Positions 15,083 through 23,987 are shown, counted from the stretch's first letter. The stretch is 64,000 bases of DNA from Flavobacterium aquicola (GCF_003385115.1 NZ_QUNI01000013.1:62001-126000), one strand, 5' to 3'. Program-made: numbers and translations. Notes: generated by a model not told the origin, from the sequence alone.

Positions 15083-15979
15083 ATGAACAATATTAAAAAT
15101 GTTTTCAGTATCAAGGATCTTGAAAATCTTTCTGGTATAAAAGCACATACTATCCGGATTTGGGAAAAGCGATACAACGTTCTTCAGCCTATGCGTACTG
15201 ATACCAATATACGTTTGTATTCTTTGCCAAGCCTTCAGAAACTATTGAATATTACCCTGCTGCATGATTATGGGTATAAGATTTCTAAAATCGCAACCTT
15301 TGCAGATGAAAAAATAGTCGAAATGACGCTTGAGATTATTTCGAACAAAAATGCCAAAAATCATGCTGTCAACGCTTTTAAGATGGCGATGATGAATTTT
15401 GATCAGGAGCTTTTTTCTAATACCTATAATTGGCTGATGGAAGATAAATCTTTTAAGGAAATTTTTCATCAGGTATTTATTCCGTTGGTGGATGAGATTG
15501 GCCTGTTGTGGCAGACAGATACGATTACTCCAGCGCACGAACACTTTATAAGCTGTTTGGTATTAAAGAAAATATTGGTAAATATTGAAAAAGCAGAAGA
15601 GGTTAAGCCAATTAAAACGGATAAGGTTTACGTGTTGTCGCTTCCGCTTAATGAAATTCATTCATTAGGATTGGTATATCTGCATTACGAAATAGTTTCC
15701 AATGGATATAAAGTGATTTATTTGGGTGAAAGTCTGCCGTTAACTAATCTCAAAGATTTAAAGAAGCATTTTAATTCCATTGTTTTTCTGTCTTATTTTT
15801 CGGTGCAGCCAGATCGTGAATATGTGGATGATTATGTTAAAGCTATGGCAGAAACGCTTTTGGGTGACGGCTCACAGATTTGGCTTATTGGAAAGATGAC
15901 ACAGTATATAAATCTTAGTTTACTTCCTGCGGATGTTAAAGTTTTTAATTCCATTCCTGATTTAGCAGAAAACATTTGA
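15083..15979 (+). CDS. CarH/LitR-like MerR-family B12 photoreceptor regulator
   Basis: A 298-residue predicted light-responsive repressor. Residues 5-72 are a MerR helix-turn-helix (HTIRIWEKRYN). Residues 95-175 are the four-helix B12-capping domain, with Trp143, Glu153 and His154 spaced as in Thermus CarH (Trp131, Glu141, His142). Residues 180-298 are a Rossmann-like B12 domain with ExHxxG (Glu191, His193, Gly196), His193 being the expected lower cobalt ligand. The residue after the Trp is Gln144, where Thermus CarH has His132. It heads the carotenoid cluster, and its promoter shares an operator-like palindrome with crtI. Regulation by light is inferred. Confidence 0.85.
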   Translation: MNNIKNVFSIKDLENLSGIKAHTIRIWEKRYNVLQPMRTDTNIRLYSLPSLQKLLNITLLHDYGYKISKIATFADEKIVEMTLEIISNKNAKNHAVNAFKMAMMNFDQELFSNTYNWLMEDKSFKEIFHQVFIPLVDEIGLLWQTDTITPAHEHFISCLVLKKILVNIEKAEEVKPIKTDKVYVLSLPLNEIHSLGLVYLHYEIVSNGYKVIYLGESLPLTNLKDLKKHFNSIVFLSYFSVQPDREYVDDYVKAMAETLLGDGSQIWLIGKMTQYINLSLLPADVKVFNSIPDLAENI

Positions 15980-15999
15980 TTTTTTGTTTAAGATTTTTG

Positions 16000-16016
16000 T
16001 ACATTTGTTAAACAAA
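16000..16016 (+). promoter_or_regulatory. Promoter with candidate CarH operator at crtI
   Basis: TACATTTG (16000-16007) overlaps the palindrome TTTGTTAAACAAA (16004-16016), which ends on the first base of the crtI start codon. A TTTG at 15975-15978 is 21 bp upstream of the -7 box. The crtI transcript would be leaderless or nearly so. Confidence 0.6.
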
Positions 16017-17485
16017 TGAAAAAATCAATATCAATAATCGGTTCTGGGTTTTCGGCAATGGCTGCAGCTTGTTATTTGGCTAAAAGCGGTCATGAAGTAA
16101 CCGTTTACGAAAAAAATGCTTTAATAGGAGGCAGAGCCCGCCAATTGAAAGCGGAAGGATTTACTTTTGATATGGGACCAAGCTGGTACTGGATGCCCGA
16201 TGTTTTTGAACGTTTTTTTGCTGATTTTGGTAAAAAAACAACCGATTATTATGAGCTTATAAAACTCTCACCTGCCTATAGAGTCTATTATGGAATTGAT
16301 GATTTTATTGCAATAGCTGATAATCTGACACAAATTGCAGCTGATTTTGAAGCGATCGAAGAGGGAAGCGGACAAATTCTACAGGAGTTTATGCGTGAAG
16401 CCAAAAGCAATTATGATATCGCCATCAAAGATTTAGTGTATCGTCCGGGTGTTTCTCCATTAGAATTAGTAACTGTAGAAACTGCTAAGAAAGTCGGTCA
16501 GTTTTTCAGTAATATCAGTAAAGACATCCGAAAGAAATTCAAAAACGAAAAACTCATTCATATACTTGAATTTCCTGTTTTGTTTCTTGGTGCAAAACCA
16601 TCTGATACGCCTTCATTTTATAGTTTCATGAATTATGCTGATTTTGGTTTGGGAACTTGGCATCCTAAAACAGGTATGTTTGATGTCGTTCGGGCAATGG
16701 AAAGCCTGGCTGGAGAATTAGGAGTCACTTTTGTAACCAATGCCAATATTGAAAAAATCAATGTCGAAAATAAAATAGCCCGATCCATTGAAGTCAATGG
16801 GAAAACAATTCCATCTGATATCATTTTGAGCGGTGCCGATTACCATCACACCGAAACATTATTGGATATTAAACATCGTGCTTATTCTGAAAAATATTGG
16901 GAAAGCCGAGTTTTTGCGCCGTCTTCTTTATTATTCTATATCGGATTTAATAAAAAATTAAAAAACATTTCGCATCATGCTTTATTCTTTGATGTCGATT
17001 TTGACGAGCATGCCAAAGCTATTTATGATGAACCGCAATGGCCGAAGGAACCTTTGTTTTACGCCAATTTCCCATCACTGACAGACACATCAGCCGCTCC
17101 AGAAGGAATGGAATCTGGTTTTTTTCTGGTTCCTCTTGCGCCTGGAATTGAAGATACCGAACATTTACGCAACGAATATTTTGATAAAATAATTGAGCGT
17201 TTCGAAATTTTGACCCAACAAACGGTGAAAAGTAATATTATATTCAAACTGTCATTTTGCAAAAATGATTTTGTTTCGGAGTACAATTCATATAAAGGAA
17301 ATGCTTACGGAATGGCAAATACGCTTTTGCAGACAGCCTTTTTGAGACCAAAACTCAAAAGCTCCAAAGTAAAGAATTTATATTTCACAGGGCAGTTAAC
17401 CGTTCCCGGTCCAGGCGTTCCTCCAGCATTGATTTCTGGAAAACTGGTCTCTGAATTAATAGATAAACAACTTTTAAATCAATAG
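16016..17485 (+). CDS. crtI: Phytoene desaturase
   Basis: A FAD-dependent desaturase converting phytoene to lycopene (or a related desaturation product) at the membrane. The 489 residues begin with the dinucleotide-binding signature IGSGFSAMAAACYLAKSGHE and end with the CrtI C-terminal signature FTGQLTVPGPGVPPALISGK. It is the first structural gene after the CarH-like regulator and is followed by crtB after 3 bp, so the two share a transcript. The start codon abuts the candidate operator. Confidence 0.95.
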   Translation: MKKSISIIGSGFSAMAAACYLAKSGHEVTVYEKNALIGGRARQLKAEGFTFDMGPSWYWMPDVFERFFADFGKKTTDYYELIKLSPAYRVYYGIDDFIAIADNLTQIAADFEAIEEGSGQILQEFMREAKSNYDIAIKDLVYRPGVSPLELVTVETAKKVGQFFSNISKDIRKKFKNEKLIHILEFPVLFLGAKPSDTPSFYSFMNYADFGLGTWHPKTGMFDVVRAMESLAGELGVTFVTNANIEKINVENKIARSIEVNGKTIPSDIILSGADYHHTETLLDIKHRAYSEKYWESRVFAPSSLLFYIGFNKKLKNISHHALFFDVDFDEHAKAIYDEPQWPKEPLFYANFPSLTDTSAAPEGMESGFFLVPLAPGIEDTEHLRNEYFDKIIERFEILTQQTVKSNIIFKLSFCKNDFVSEYNSYKGNAYGMANTLLQTAFLRPKLKSSKVKNLYFTGQLTVPGPGVPPALISGKLVSELIDKQLLNQ

Positions 17486-17488
17486 ATT

Positions 17489-18328
17489 ATGAAGCAATTA
17501 TTTGACGATGTGTCCTTTAAGTGCAGTAAATTGGTGACCAAGAATTACAGCACTTCGTTTTCTATGGCGGTTTATATGTTGGCGCCCAGCATTCGTGATG
17601 CCATTTACAGCGTGTATGGATTTGTGCGTTTTGCCGATGAAATAGTGGATTCTTTTCATGGCTATGACAAAGAGAATTTGATCAATGATTTTGAAGCGGA
17701 ATACTACAAAGCCATGAAATCAGGTATCAGTTTAAATCCGATTTTGAATTCTTTTCAGCAAACAGTCAAGGAATATAATATATCGGACGATATGATTCAG
17801 GCATTTCTCAAGAGTATGAAACTCGATTTAATCAAATCCGATTATCACAGCAGAGAGGAATACAACGAATACATTTACGGTTCTGCCGATGTGGTGGGGT
17901 TGATGTGTCTCAAAGTGTTTGTAAAAGGAGATGAAGCCAAATACGATCAGCTGAAAGATCAGGCAATGAGACTGGGTTCGGCTTTTCAAAAAGTGAATTT
18001 CCTTCGGGATTTAAAGGACGATAATTTACTGTTGAACCGTAATTATTTTCCCGGTATTGATTTAAAATCTTTCAATGAATATTCAAAAAAAGCAATCATC
18101 GAAGAAATCGAAGAAGATTTTAGAATTGCTTATCAGGGAATTAGAAAACTGCCTTTGGAAGCGAAATTTGGTGTTTACACAGCTTATGTCTATTACAAAA
18201 AACTGCTCAAAAAACTGGCGCATACTCCTTGTAACGAAATAGGGAATGCAAGAATTAGGGTTTCTAATTATTCCAAAGCAGGATTGTTGGCGCAATCTTT
18301 CGTATCTTATAAGCTGAAATTAGTGTGA
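17489..18328 (+). CDS. crtB: Phytoene synthase
   Basis: Condenses two geranylgeranyl diphosphates into phytoene, the entry step of carotenoid synthesis. The 279-residue product has the two Mg2+-binding aspartate motifs of the squalene/phytoene synthase family: DEIVD at 50-54 and NFLRDLKDD at 170-178. It starts 3 bp after crtI and is cotranscribed with it. A repeat-rich stretch of about 330 bp follows before the later pathway genes, which may separate transcription units. Confidence 0.95.
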   Translation: MKQLFDDVSFKCSKLVTKNYSTSFSMAVYMLAPSIRDAIYSVYGFVRFADEIVDSFHGYDKENLINDFEAEYYKAMKSGISLNPILNSFQQTVKEYNISDDMIQAFLKSMKLDLIKSDYHSREEYNEYIYGSADVVGLMCLKVFVKGDEAKYDQLKDQAMRLGSAFQKVNFLRDLKDDNLLLNRNYFPGIDLKSFNEYSKKAIIEEIEEDFRIAYQGIRKLPLEAKFGVYTAYVYYKKLLKKLAHTPCNEIGNARIRVSNYSKAGLLAQSFVSYKLKLV

Positions 18329-18371
18329 TTATTTTGGAGCAGAAAGATTTGGCATTTATAGGAGAGATTTG

Positions 18372-18440
18372 TCCCGCTATCCACTACAATCTCTTGTCCT
18401 GAACCCCAGGACAAGAGGATTTTCGTTTCTATCGGGGCTA
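18372..18440 (-). repeat. Dispersed palindromic element, copy B
   Basis: Reverse-oriented copy. Hairpin CTCTTGTCCTG (18391-18401), loop AACCC, CAGGACAAGAG (18407-18417). The outer ends TCCCGC and CGGGGCTA match copies A and D. Confidence 0.75.
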
Positions 18441-18522
18441 GTAGGAAATATTTTTGCTTTTTAGAGATTATCAAAAGTTGAAAAACGAAAAATCGAGTAC
18501 AAAATGAATAGGTTTGATAGTT

Positions 18523-18606
18523 TCCTGCAAGGTTTTTTTTCAAACCTTGTAGGTATTAGGATTATAGGATTAACAATACCTACAAGATTTTGGAAACCTT
18601 GCAGGA
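18523..18606. repeat. Long inverted repeat built from two hairpins
   Basis: Arm 18523-18557 pairs imperfectly with 18575-18606. Each arm is itself a small hairpin of the CCTGCAAGG/CCTTGTAGG kind. It lies between crtB and crtZ, with copy B just upstream. No coding sequence is seen in 18329-18656. Confidence 0.7.
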
Positions 18607-18656
18607 TTAAAAATCTAATCCTATTTACAATTGAAAAATAATTTAATAAAAAGAAT

Positions 18657-19097
18657 ATGGTTTCTTTTCTGATTTTTTTAGGTATTTTTTTATTCATGGA
18701 ATGTGTCACTTGGTTCACGCACAAATACGTTATGCATGGATTCATGTGGTATTTTCATTCTGATCATCATCAGCCAAAATACGCACATACTTTTGAGCGC
18801 AATGATATTTTCTTTGTCATTTTTGCTATTCCGAGTATTGTTCTTTTTTATTTTGGAGCAGAGCAGGGTATGAATTATCTCTTTTTCATAGGTCTGGGAA
18901 TAACTGCCTACGGATTTTGTTATTTTATGATACACGATGTTTTGATTCACCAGCGTTTTAAGTGGTTCAAAAACAGTAAAAACAAATATTTGATAGGATT
19001 GAGGAAAGCACATAAAGTACATCATAAACATTTAGGGAAACATCACGGAGAATGTTTTGGAATGCTGTTTGTGCCTTTTAAATATTACAAAATATAG
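18657..19097 (+). CDS. crtZ: Beta-carotene hydroxylase (fatty acid hydroxylase superfamily)
   Basis: A di-iron membrane hydroxylase adding hydroxyls to the beta-ionone rings to give zeaxanthin. The 146 residues contain four membrane-facing histidine clusters: HKYVMH, HSDHH, HDVLIH and HKVHHKH. These set the metal ligands in CrtZ. Short hydrophobic helices lie between them. The lycopene cyclase ATG follows after a single base. Zeaxanthin as product is inferred from the pathway set. Confidence 0.92.
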   Translation: MVSFLIFLGIFLFMECVTWFTHKYVMHGFMWYFHSDHHQPKYAHTFERNDIFFVIFAIPSIVLFYFGAEQGMNYLFFIGLGITAYGFCYFMIHDVLIHQRFKWFKNSKNKYLIGLRKAHKVHHKHLGKHHGECFGMLFVPFKYYKI

Positions 19098-19098
19098 T

Positions 19099-19788
19099 AT
19101 GTCTTTATACCTTTTTTTAAATATAGCTTCGTTCTTAATTCCGTTTTTATACAGTTTCGAAAAAAGAATGAAATACAGTAATCGCTGGAAAGTAATTTTT
19201 CCCGCTTTGCTGATAACGGCTGTCTTTTTTATTGCTTGGGATATTATTTTTGCCAGAATAGGCGTTTGGAGTTTTAATCCCAGATATCATTATGGAATAG
19301 AATTTTTTGGCTTACCCATTGAAGAATGGTTGTTTTTTATCTGCATTCCGTATGCTAGTTTATTTATCCATTTTTCTTTTCAATATTTCTTGCCCAACGT
19401 GGCTTTGAGTGACAGCACTGTGAAAAAAGTTTATTGGATTTTGATGATTTTCATTGTTTCTGTGATTGTATTGAATTTCAATAAATGGTACACTTTTGTC
19501 AATTTTAGTGTGTTTATTCTAGTTTTAACAATAGCGGTTTTTAAATATCCAAAGATTTTAAAAACCTATTTTATTACTTTTTTAATCATTTTGATTCCGT
19601 TTTTAATAGTGAATGGAATTCTTACCGGTAGTTTCATAGATGAACCGGTCGTTTTTTATAATAATAACGAAAACTTAGGCATCCGATTGGGAACAATACC
19701 TATTGAAGATGTAGGTTATGCTTTTACGATGTTATTGATGAGTTTAGTTTTAATTGAAATAATGGATACAAAAAATGAAAGTGTATAA
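19099..19788 (+). CDS. Lycopene beta-cyclase, membrane CrtYcd type
   Basis: Cyclises lycopene ends to make beta-carotene. From the ATG at 19099 (1 bp after the crtZ stop) the product is 229 residues with about seven helices. Two homologous halves are visible, each with a proline-acid motif (GLPIEEWLFF and TIPIEDVGYAF), as in fused CrtYc-CrtYd cyclases. An earlier in-frame codon at 19057 would sit inside crtZ and is not preferred. The next gene overlaps its last 14 bp, indicating a tightly packed operon. Confidence 0.88.
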   Translation: MSLYLFLNIASFLIPFLYSFEKRMKYSNRWKVIFPALLITAVFFIAWDIIFARIGVWSFNPRYHYGIEFFGLPIEEWLFFICIPYASLFIHFSFQYFLPNVALSDSTVKKVYWILMIFIVSVIVLNFNKWYTFVNFSVFILVLTIAVFKYPKILKTYFITFLIILIPFLIVNGILTGSFIDEPVVFYNNNENLGIRLGTIPIEDVGYAFTMLLMSLVLIEIMDTKNESV

Positions 19789-20239
19789 AAAAGAAAGTGT
19801 ACAGCATATCAACGCAACTTTGGATGAATGCTGGGCTTTTTTCTCGAGTCCCGAAAATCTGCAGAAAATAACCCCAAAAAGTATGGGATTTGAGATTACC
19901 GATTTTGATGGTCAATCGATGTATGCGGGACAGATTATTCAATACAAAATTTCGCCTCTTTTGGGATTAAAATTAAATTGGGTTACTGAGATTACGCAAG
20001 TAAAAGACAGAGCTTATTTTATAGATGAACAGCGTTTTGGTCCGTATAGTTTTTGGCATCATAAACATTTTTTTGAAGCGACTCTAAACGGAGTAAAAAT
20101 GACCGATGTTGTCCATTATGCATTGCCATTTGGTTTTCTGGGTAGAATTGTAAATGCTTTAATCGTTAAGAATAAACTCAGCGAAATTTTTGATTATCGT
20201 TTTCAGAAAGTTAACGAACTTTTTAATTCAAAATCCTAA
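19775..20239 (+). CDS. SRPBCC-family (START-like) protein
   Basis: A 154-residue soluble protein of the SRPBCC/polyketide-cyclase-like superfamily: an N-terminal helix after IN(A)T, the FSSPENLQKITPKSMGF loop, and a C-terminal cradle helix (FDYRFQKVNELF). These folds bind hydrophobic ligands. Relatives often accompany TIGR01777 epimerases, and one lies two genes downstream here. It overlaps the lycopene cyclase gene, so it is part of the light/carotenoid operon. The ligand is unknown. Confidence 0.8.
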   Translation: MKVYKKESVQHINATLDECWAFFSSPENLQKITPKSMGFEITDFDGQSMYAGQIIQYKISPLLGLKLNWVTEITQVKDRAYFIDEQRFGPYSFWHHKHFFEATLNGVKMTDVVHYALPFGFLGRIVNALIVKNKLSEIFDYRFQKVNELFNSKS

Positions 20240-20294
20240 CAGGTTTTCAAGATCTGTTAAGTATCATTAGGCACCAATCTTTCAATTAAAAATA

Positions 20295-21590
20295 ATGATA
20301 AAACAAGAAGTAGTAATTTTTTGGTTCAGGCGCGATTTACGTCTAGAAGATAATGTAGCGCTGTATCATGCTTTACAGTCTGAACGTCCTGTAATTCCGT
20401 TATTTATTTTTGACACGGATATTTTGAATAGTCTGCCAAAAAATGACGCACGTGTTGGTTTTATACACGAGTCACTCCAAAAAATAAATGCAAAAATAAA
20501 CGCAATTGGATGTTCTCTTTTAATAAAAAAAGGAAGAACAGCTGAGGTTTGGAAAACACTCTTTGAGGAATATACTATTTCAGCAGTTTTTTTAAATAAA
20601 GATTATGAGCCATATGCCATAAAGAGAGATTCGGTAATTGAAACATTAGCAAAAGATAACAATGCTTCTTTTTTTTCTTTCAAGGATCAAGTGATCTTCG
20701 AAGAACTTGAAATTACAAAATCAGATGGATTACCTTATACGATTTATACGCCGTACAAAAACAAATGGCTGGAAAAATACAAAGCGATGGCACCGCTTCA
20801 AGAGTATATAACTCTTAATTACTTATTTAATTTCTGCAAAAGTAATTTCGATTTCCCCACTTTACAGCAAATAGGTTTCGAAGCAAATAGTATAAAAGTC
20901 TTGCCTCATAATCTCACACAAATTACAAATTATCATCAAACACGGGATTTTCCTGCAGCGGACAGCACTTCATATTTGTCGCCGCATTTGCGTTTTGGAA
21001 CCGTCAGTATCCGAAAGTTAGTCAATTGGGCAGTTCGTAAAAATGATGTTTTTCTTAGTGAATTGATTTGGCGGGAATTCTTTATGCAAATCTTATTTAG
21101 TTTTCCAAAAGTGGTTACTCATAATTTCAAATCGGCTTATGATGGCATTCAGTGGCGTAATAATGAAGAAGATTTCAAGCGCTGGTGTACAGGAACTACA
21201 GGATATCCGATGGTCGATGCAGGTATGCGCCAGCTTAATGAAACTGGATATATGCACAATAGAGTGCGTATGGTGACAGCGAGTTTTTTATGCAAGCATC
21301 TGCTTATCAGCTGGCAGTGGGGCGAAGCTTATTTTGCCGAAAAATTACTTGACTATGATTTGTCAGCCAATGTGGGCAACTGGCAATGGGCCGCCGGAAC
21401 GGGTTGTGATGCAGCGCCTTATTTCAGGGTTTTTAATCCCGATATCCAGCTCAAAAAGTTTGATGAAAAAGGAATTTACATTCGCCAGTGGATTCCAGAA
21501 TTCGATTTGGGTTACGGTGAGCCAATGGTCGACCATGCATTTGCCAGAGACAGAGCTATAGCAGTTTACAAAGCTGGAATTTTAAAGTGA
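20295..21590 (+). CDS. phrB: Deoxyribodipyrimidine photolyase (class I)
   Basis: A FAD enzyme that repairs UV-induced pyrimidine dimers with blue light. The 431 residues show the N-terminal antenna domain (IFWFRRDLRLEDN) and the C-terminal FAD domain, with the photolyase/cryptochrome signature NVGNWQWAAGTGCDAAPYFR. Its position at the end of the carotenoid cluster fits a joint response to light. A cryptochrome function cannot be excluded, but the tryptophan-rich active-site segment is of repair type. Confidence 0.93.
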   Translation: MIKQEVVIFWFRRDLRLEDNVALYHALQSERPVIPLFIFDTDILNSLPKNDARVGFIHESLQKINAKINAIGCSLLIKKGRTAEVWKTLFEEYTISAVFLNKDYEPYAIKRDSVIETLAKDNNASFFSFKDQVIFEELEITKSDGLPYTIYTPYKNKWLEKYKAMAPLQEYITLNYLFNFCKSNFDFPTLQQIGFEANSIKVLPHNLTQITNYHQTRDFPAADSTSYLSPHLRFGTVSIRKLVNWAVRKNDVFLSELIWREFFMQILFSFPKVVTHNFKSAYDGIQWRNNEEDFKRWCTGTTGYPMVDAGMRQLNETGYMHNRVRMVTASFLCKHLLISWQWGEAYFAEKLLDYDLSANVGNWQWAAGTGCDAAPYFRVFNPDIQLKKFDEKGIYIRQWIPEFDLGYGEPMVDHAFARDRAIAVYKAGILK

Positions 21591-21679
21591 TAGATTTACA
21601 TAGTATATTTTAAGTATTATTTGTGTATAATTCGCTTACGTTTAACTTCTTATTAATACTGTTAAAAAAAGCATTGGCT

Positions 21680-21687
21680 TATATTTG
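21680..21687 (+). promoter_or_regulatory. -7 box of the epimerase gene
   Basis: TATATTTG, 39 bp upstream of the ATG at 21727. It suggests that the epimerase gene has its own promoter. Confidence 0.5.
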
Positions 21688-21726
21688 TATCTGTGATAAT
21701 TGACTTCCTCAAATTTTTTTAAAATT

Positions 21727-22638
21727 ATGCAAAAAAATGTTTTAATTACAGGAGGTACCGGCTTTATAGGAAGGTATCTGACTAAAAAATTATTGGAAAG
21801 AGATTATACAGTTTCTATACTTACGAGAGACCGCAGACCAAACACAGATAAGGTTTCTTATTATACTTGGGACGTAACTGCACAAAATATTGATGAATCG
21901 GCGGTTTATAATGCCGATTATATTATCCATTTGGCTGGCGAAAATATAGCCGAAGAAAGATGGACTTCTAAAAGAAAAGCAGCCATTCGGGATAGTAGAA
22001 TACAATCTGCACAATTGATTTATGATACTTTAAAAAAACTGAACAAAAGAGTCGATGCTTTTGTTTCGGCTTCGGGGATTGGGTATTATGGAGCGGTCAA
22101 TGGAGAAGGTATCTGTACCGAAAATACTTTGCCTGCAGATGATTTTGTGGGAACTGTTTGCCAGGATTGGGAAAATGCAGCCGATTTGATGGTAGGCTTA
22201 GGTATTCGCACTGTAAAGATTCGAACGGGCTTGGTCTTGGGGAAAAATGAAGGAATATTAAAAAAACTAAACCCAATCTTTAAAAAAGGTCTGGGTAGCG
22301 CATTAGGTTCAGGAAAGCAGTATATGCCTTGGGTTCATGTGCATGATTTGTGCATGATGTATATTGAAGCTATAGAAAATGGAAAAATGACAGGCCCATA
22401 TAATGCTACTATTAATGATAGTACCACCAATTTAATTTTCTCTAAAGAATTAGCTAATTCGTATGGTTTTTCAATTTGGCTACCCAAAGTACCAGCTTTC
22501 TTAATCCAATTAGTCCTTGGCGAAAGAGCAACGCTGCTTTTGACAGGAAGAAGAGTTTCTTCTGATAAAATAAAAAAATTAGGATTTAGATTTCAATTTA
22601 AAAATCTTCCAAAGGCAATTAAAAACTGTATAAAATAG
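21727..22638 (+). CDS. TIGR01777-family NAD-dependent epimerase/dehydratase
   Basis: A 303-residue short-chain dehydrogenase-like protein. It has the Rossmann start VLITGGTGFIGRYLTKKL, a YYG segment in the catalytic region (SASGIGYYGA) and a C-terminal DUF1731-type tail (GERATLLLTGRRVSSDKI), together diagnostic of the TIGR01777/YfcH family, whose substrate is not established. The ATG at 21727 is preferred to an in-frame TTG at 21700, because the family starts MQKNVLITG. It ends 2 bp from a convergent gene. Confidence 0.88.
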   Translation: MQKNVLITGGTGFIGRYLTKKLLERDYTVSILTRDRRPNTDKVSYYTWDVTAQNIDESAVYNADYIIHLAGENIAEERWTSKRKAAIRDSRIQSAQLIYDTLKKLNKRVDAFVSASGIGYYGAVNGEGICTENTLPADDFVGTVCQDWENAADLMVGLGIRTVKIRTGLVLGKNEGILKKLNPIFKKGLGSALGSGKQYMPWVHVHDLCMMYIEAIENGKMTGPYNATINDSTTNLIFSKELANSYGFSIWLPKVPAFLIQLVLGERATLLLTGRRVSSDKIKKLGFRFQFKNLPKAIKNCIK

Positions 22639-22640
22639 CA

Positions 22641-23180
22641 CTAGTTCAAAACGCAGACAATCTGGGTATTTACTTTTTTTGAAATCTTGGCAATTACAAT
22701 ATTTGGGATTTCAATATTGAAATCATCAGTGTTAAGCGTGAAATTGGAGTTTATGAGGATTCCGTTTCCCGCCTTTTTAATTTTTGCAAGAACAGTTATC
22801 ATACGTGATTCTCCATGAATCGTTATTTTTCCCTTTATAAAAAAATCTTTCTCTTCCTCGGTGATTAGCTTTAAGTCAAATTTTTCGATGATTCCTTTAA
22901 AAGTAGCTTTAGAATAGCGGTCGCTTTCCATGTAATTGGTATTGAAGTGCTCCTGCATCAAATCTCTTTTAAATTTGAATTTTTTGATAACGGCTGTAAA
23001 AGTTATTTCACTTTTATTGGGTAACAGGGTACAGTTCACATCATTATTTTTGGCCTCAACAGCCTCAAACAGCGGTACGGATGCTTCAAAGAAAATAACA
23101 CATTTTGATGTGCTGAATTTATTTTGTGCATTAATGGGATAAAGAACAAAAAGCAGAACTAATAGAGTAAAATTTTTCAT
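22641..23180 (-). CDS. Exported YceI-like protein
   Basis: A 179-residue protein with a signal peptide (residues 1-18, cleaved near NAQ/N) and a YceI-like lipocalin fold, seen in SEITFTAVIKKFKF, the YSKATFKGIIEKFD block and KGKITIHGESR. YceI proteins bind isoprenoid-type lipids in the periplasm, which would suit its position near a carotenoid cluster. That link is only an inference. It is convergent with the epimerase gene with a 2-bp gap. Confidence 0.78.
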   Translation of the reverse strand: MKNFTLLVLLFVLYPINAQNKFSTSKCVIFFEASVPLFEAVEAKNNDVNCTLLPNKSEITFTAVIKKFKFKRDLMQEHFNTNYMESDRYSKATFKGIIEKFDLKLITEEEKDFFIKGKITIHGESRMITVLAKIKKAGNGILINSNFTLNTDDFNIEIPNIVIAKISKKVNTQIVCVLN

Positions 23181-23255
23181 GATCTTGTCTATTAAAGGTT
23201 GTACTTAAAGTTACGACATATTTATGATAACAGTCATAAAATTGCGCCAAAAATA

Positions 23256-23291
23256 AAGCCAATATAAAAGTTTATTCTTCTATATTGGCTT
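23256..23291 (-). terminator. Terminator after the thioesterase gene
   Basis: Perfect 11-bp stem AAGCCAATATA/TATATTGGCTT with a 14-nt loop. On the minus strand it is followed by TATTTTT. Confidence 0.65.
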
Positions 23292-23342
23292 TTGTAAATG
23301 ATATATAAAATCTTGAGAAAAGACTGTTTTTTCTATTAGAAT

Positions 23343-23891
23343 TTAATCTAGATTAATCTGGATATTGTACTTTTTTAAACCCTCTAAAGTTTCTTTTGAA
23401 GTATAATTAAAAACTTCTTGATGATGATCACGTTCTTTTTTTAGCGCAATTTGTTTTAATGAATTGCAAAAACGTTTTACATCTTCAAAATTGGAAAGAA
23501 TTAAACCAGGCACAGGTACGCTGTTGCCTTCATTATCTTTGGCAACCATCGTGAAGTAAGAGGAATTACAATGTTTTTTATAACCGGTTTGAATATTTTC
23601 GGCTTCTACTCGGATTCCTACAACCATAGAACTTTTTCCAACATAATTTACAGAGGCTTTCATTGTCACAAGTTCACCTACTTCAATAGGTTTTAAAAAG
23701 TTTACAGTATCTACCGAAGCCGTTACACAATAATTTCCTGAAAATTTGGAACCGCAGGCAAAAGCGATTTGATCTAAAAGCGATAGGATATAACCTCCGT
23801 GAATTTTTCCGCTAAAATTGGTATGTGAAGGCAGCATCAATACTGAAATACTGACATGTGATGAAGCAACTGTTTTGAAAATTTTGTCCAT
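23343..23891 (-). CDS. Acyl-CoA thioesterase (hotdog fold, YciA-like)
   Basis: Hydrolyses acyl-CoA thioesters in the cytoplasm. The 182 residues contain the hotdog signature NFSGKIHGGYILSLLDQIA with its catalytic-region acidic residue, and VDTVNFLKPIEVGELV, typical of the BFIT/YciA group. The last 50 residues, which are rich in charge, extend past the single hotdog domain. It stands alone with its own terminator. The chain-length preference cannot be judged. Confidence 0.88.
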   Translation of the reverse strand: MDKIFKTVASSHVSISVLMLPSHTNFSGKIHGGYILSLLDQIAFACGSKFSGNYCVTASVDTVNFLKPIEVGELVTMKASVNYVGKSSMVVGIRVEAENIQTGYKKHCNSSYFTMVAKDNEGNSVPVPGLILSNFEDVKRFCNSLKQIALKKERDHHQEVFNYTSKETLEGLKKYNIQINLD

Positions 23892-23987
23892 AGATTTATT
23901 TTTGGTGAAAAGACAAAGCTGTCTTTAATTGTATTGGTTAAAGTTATTGGTTTTGTTCGCTGTGCAGAGGTTTAGTTTTTTAATGAT

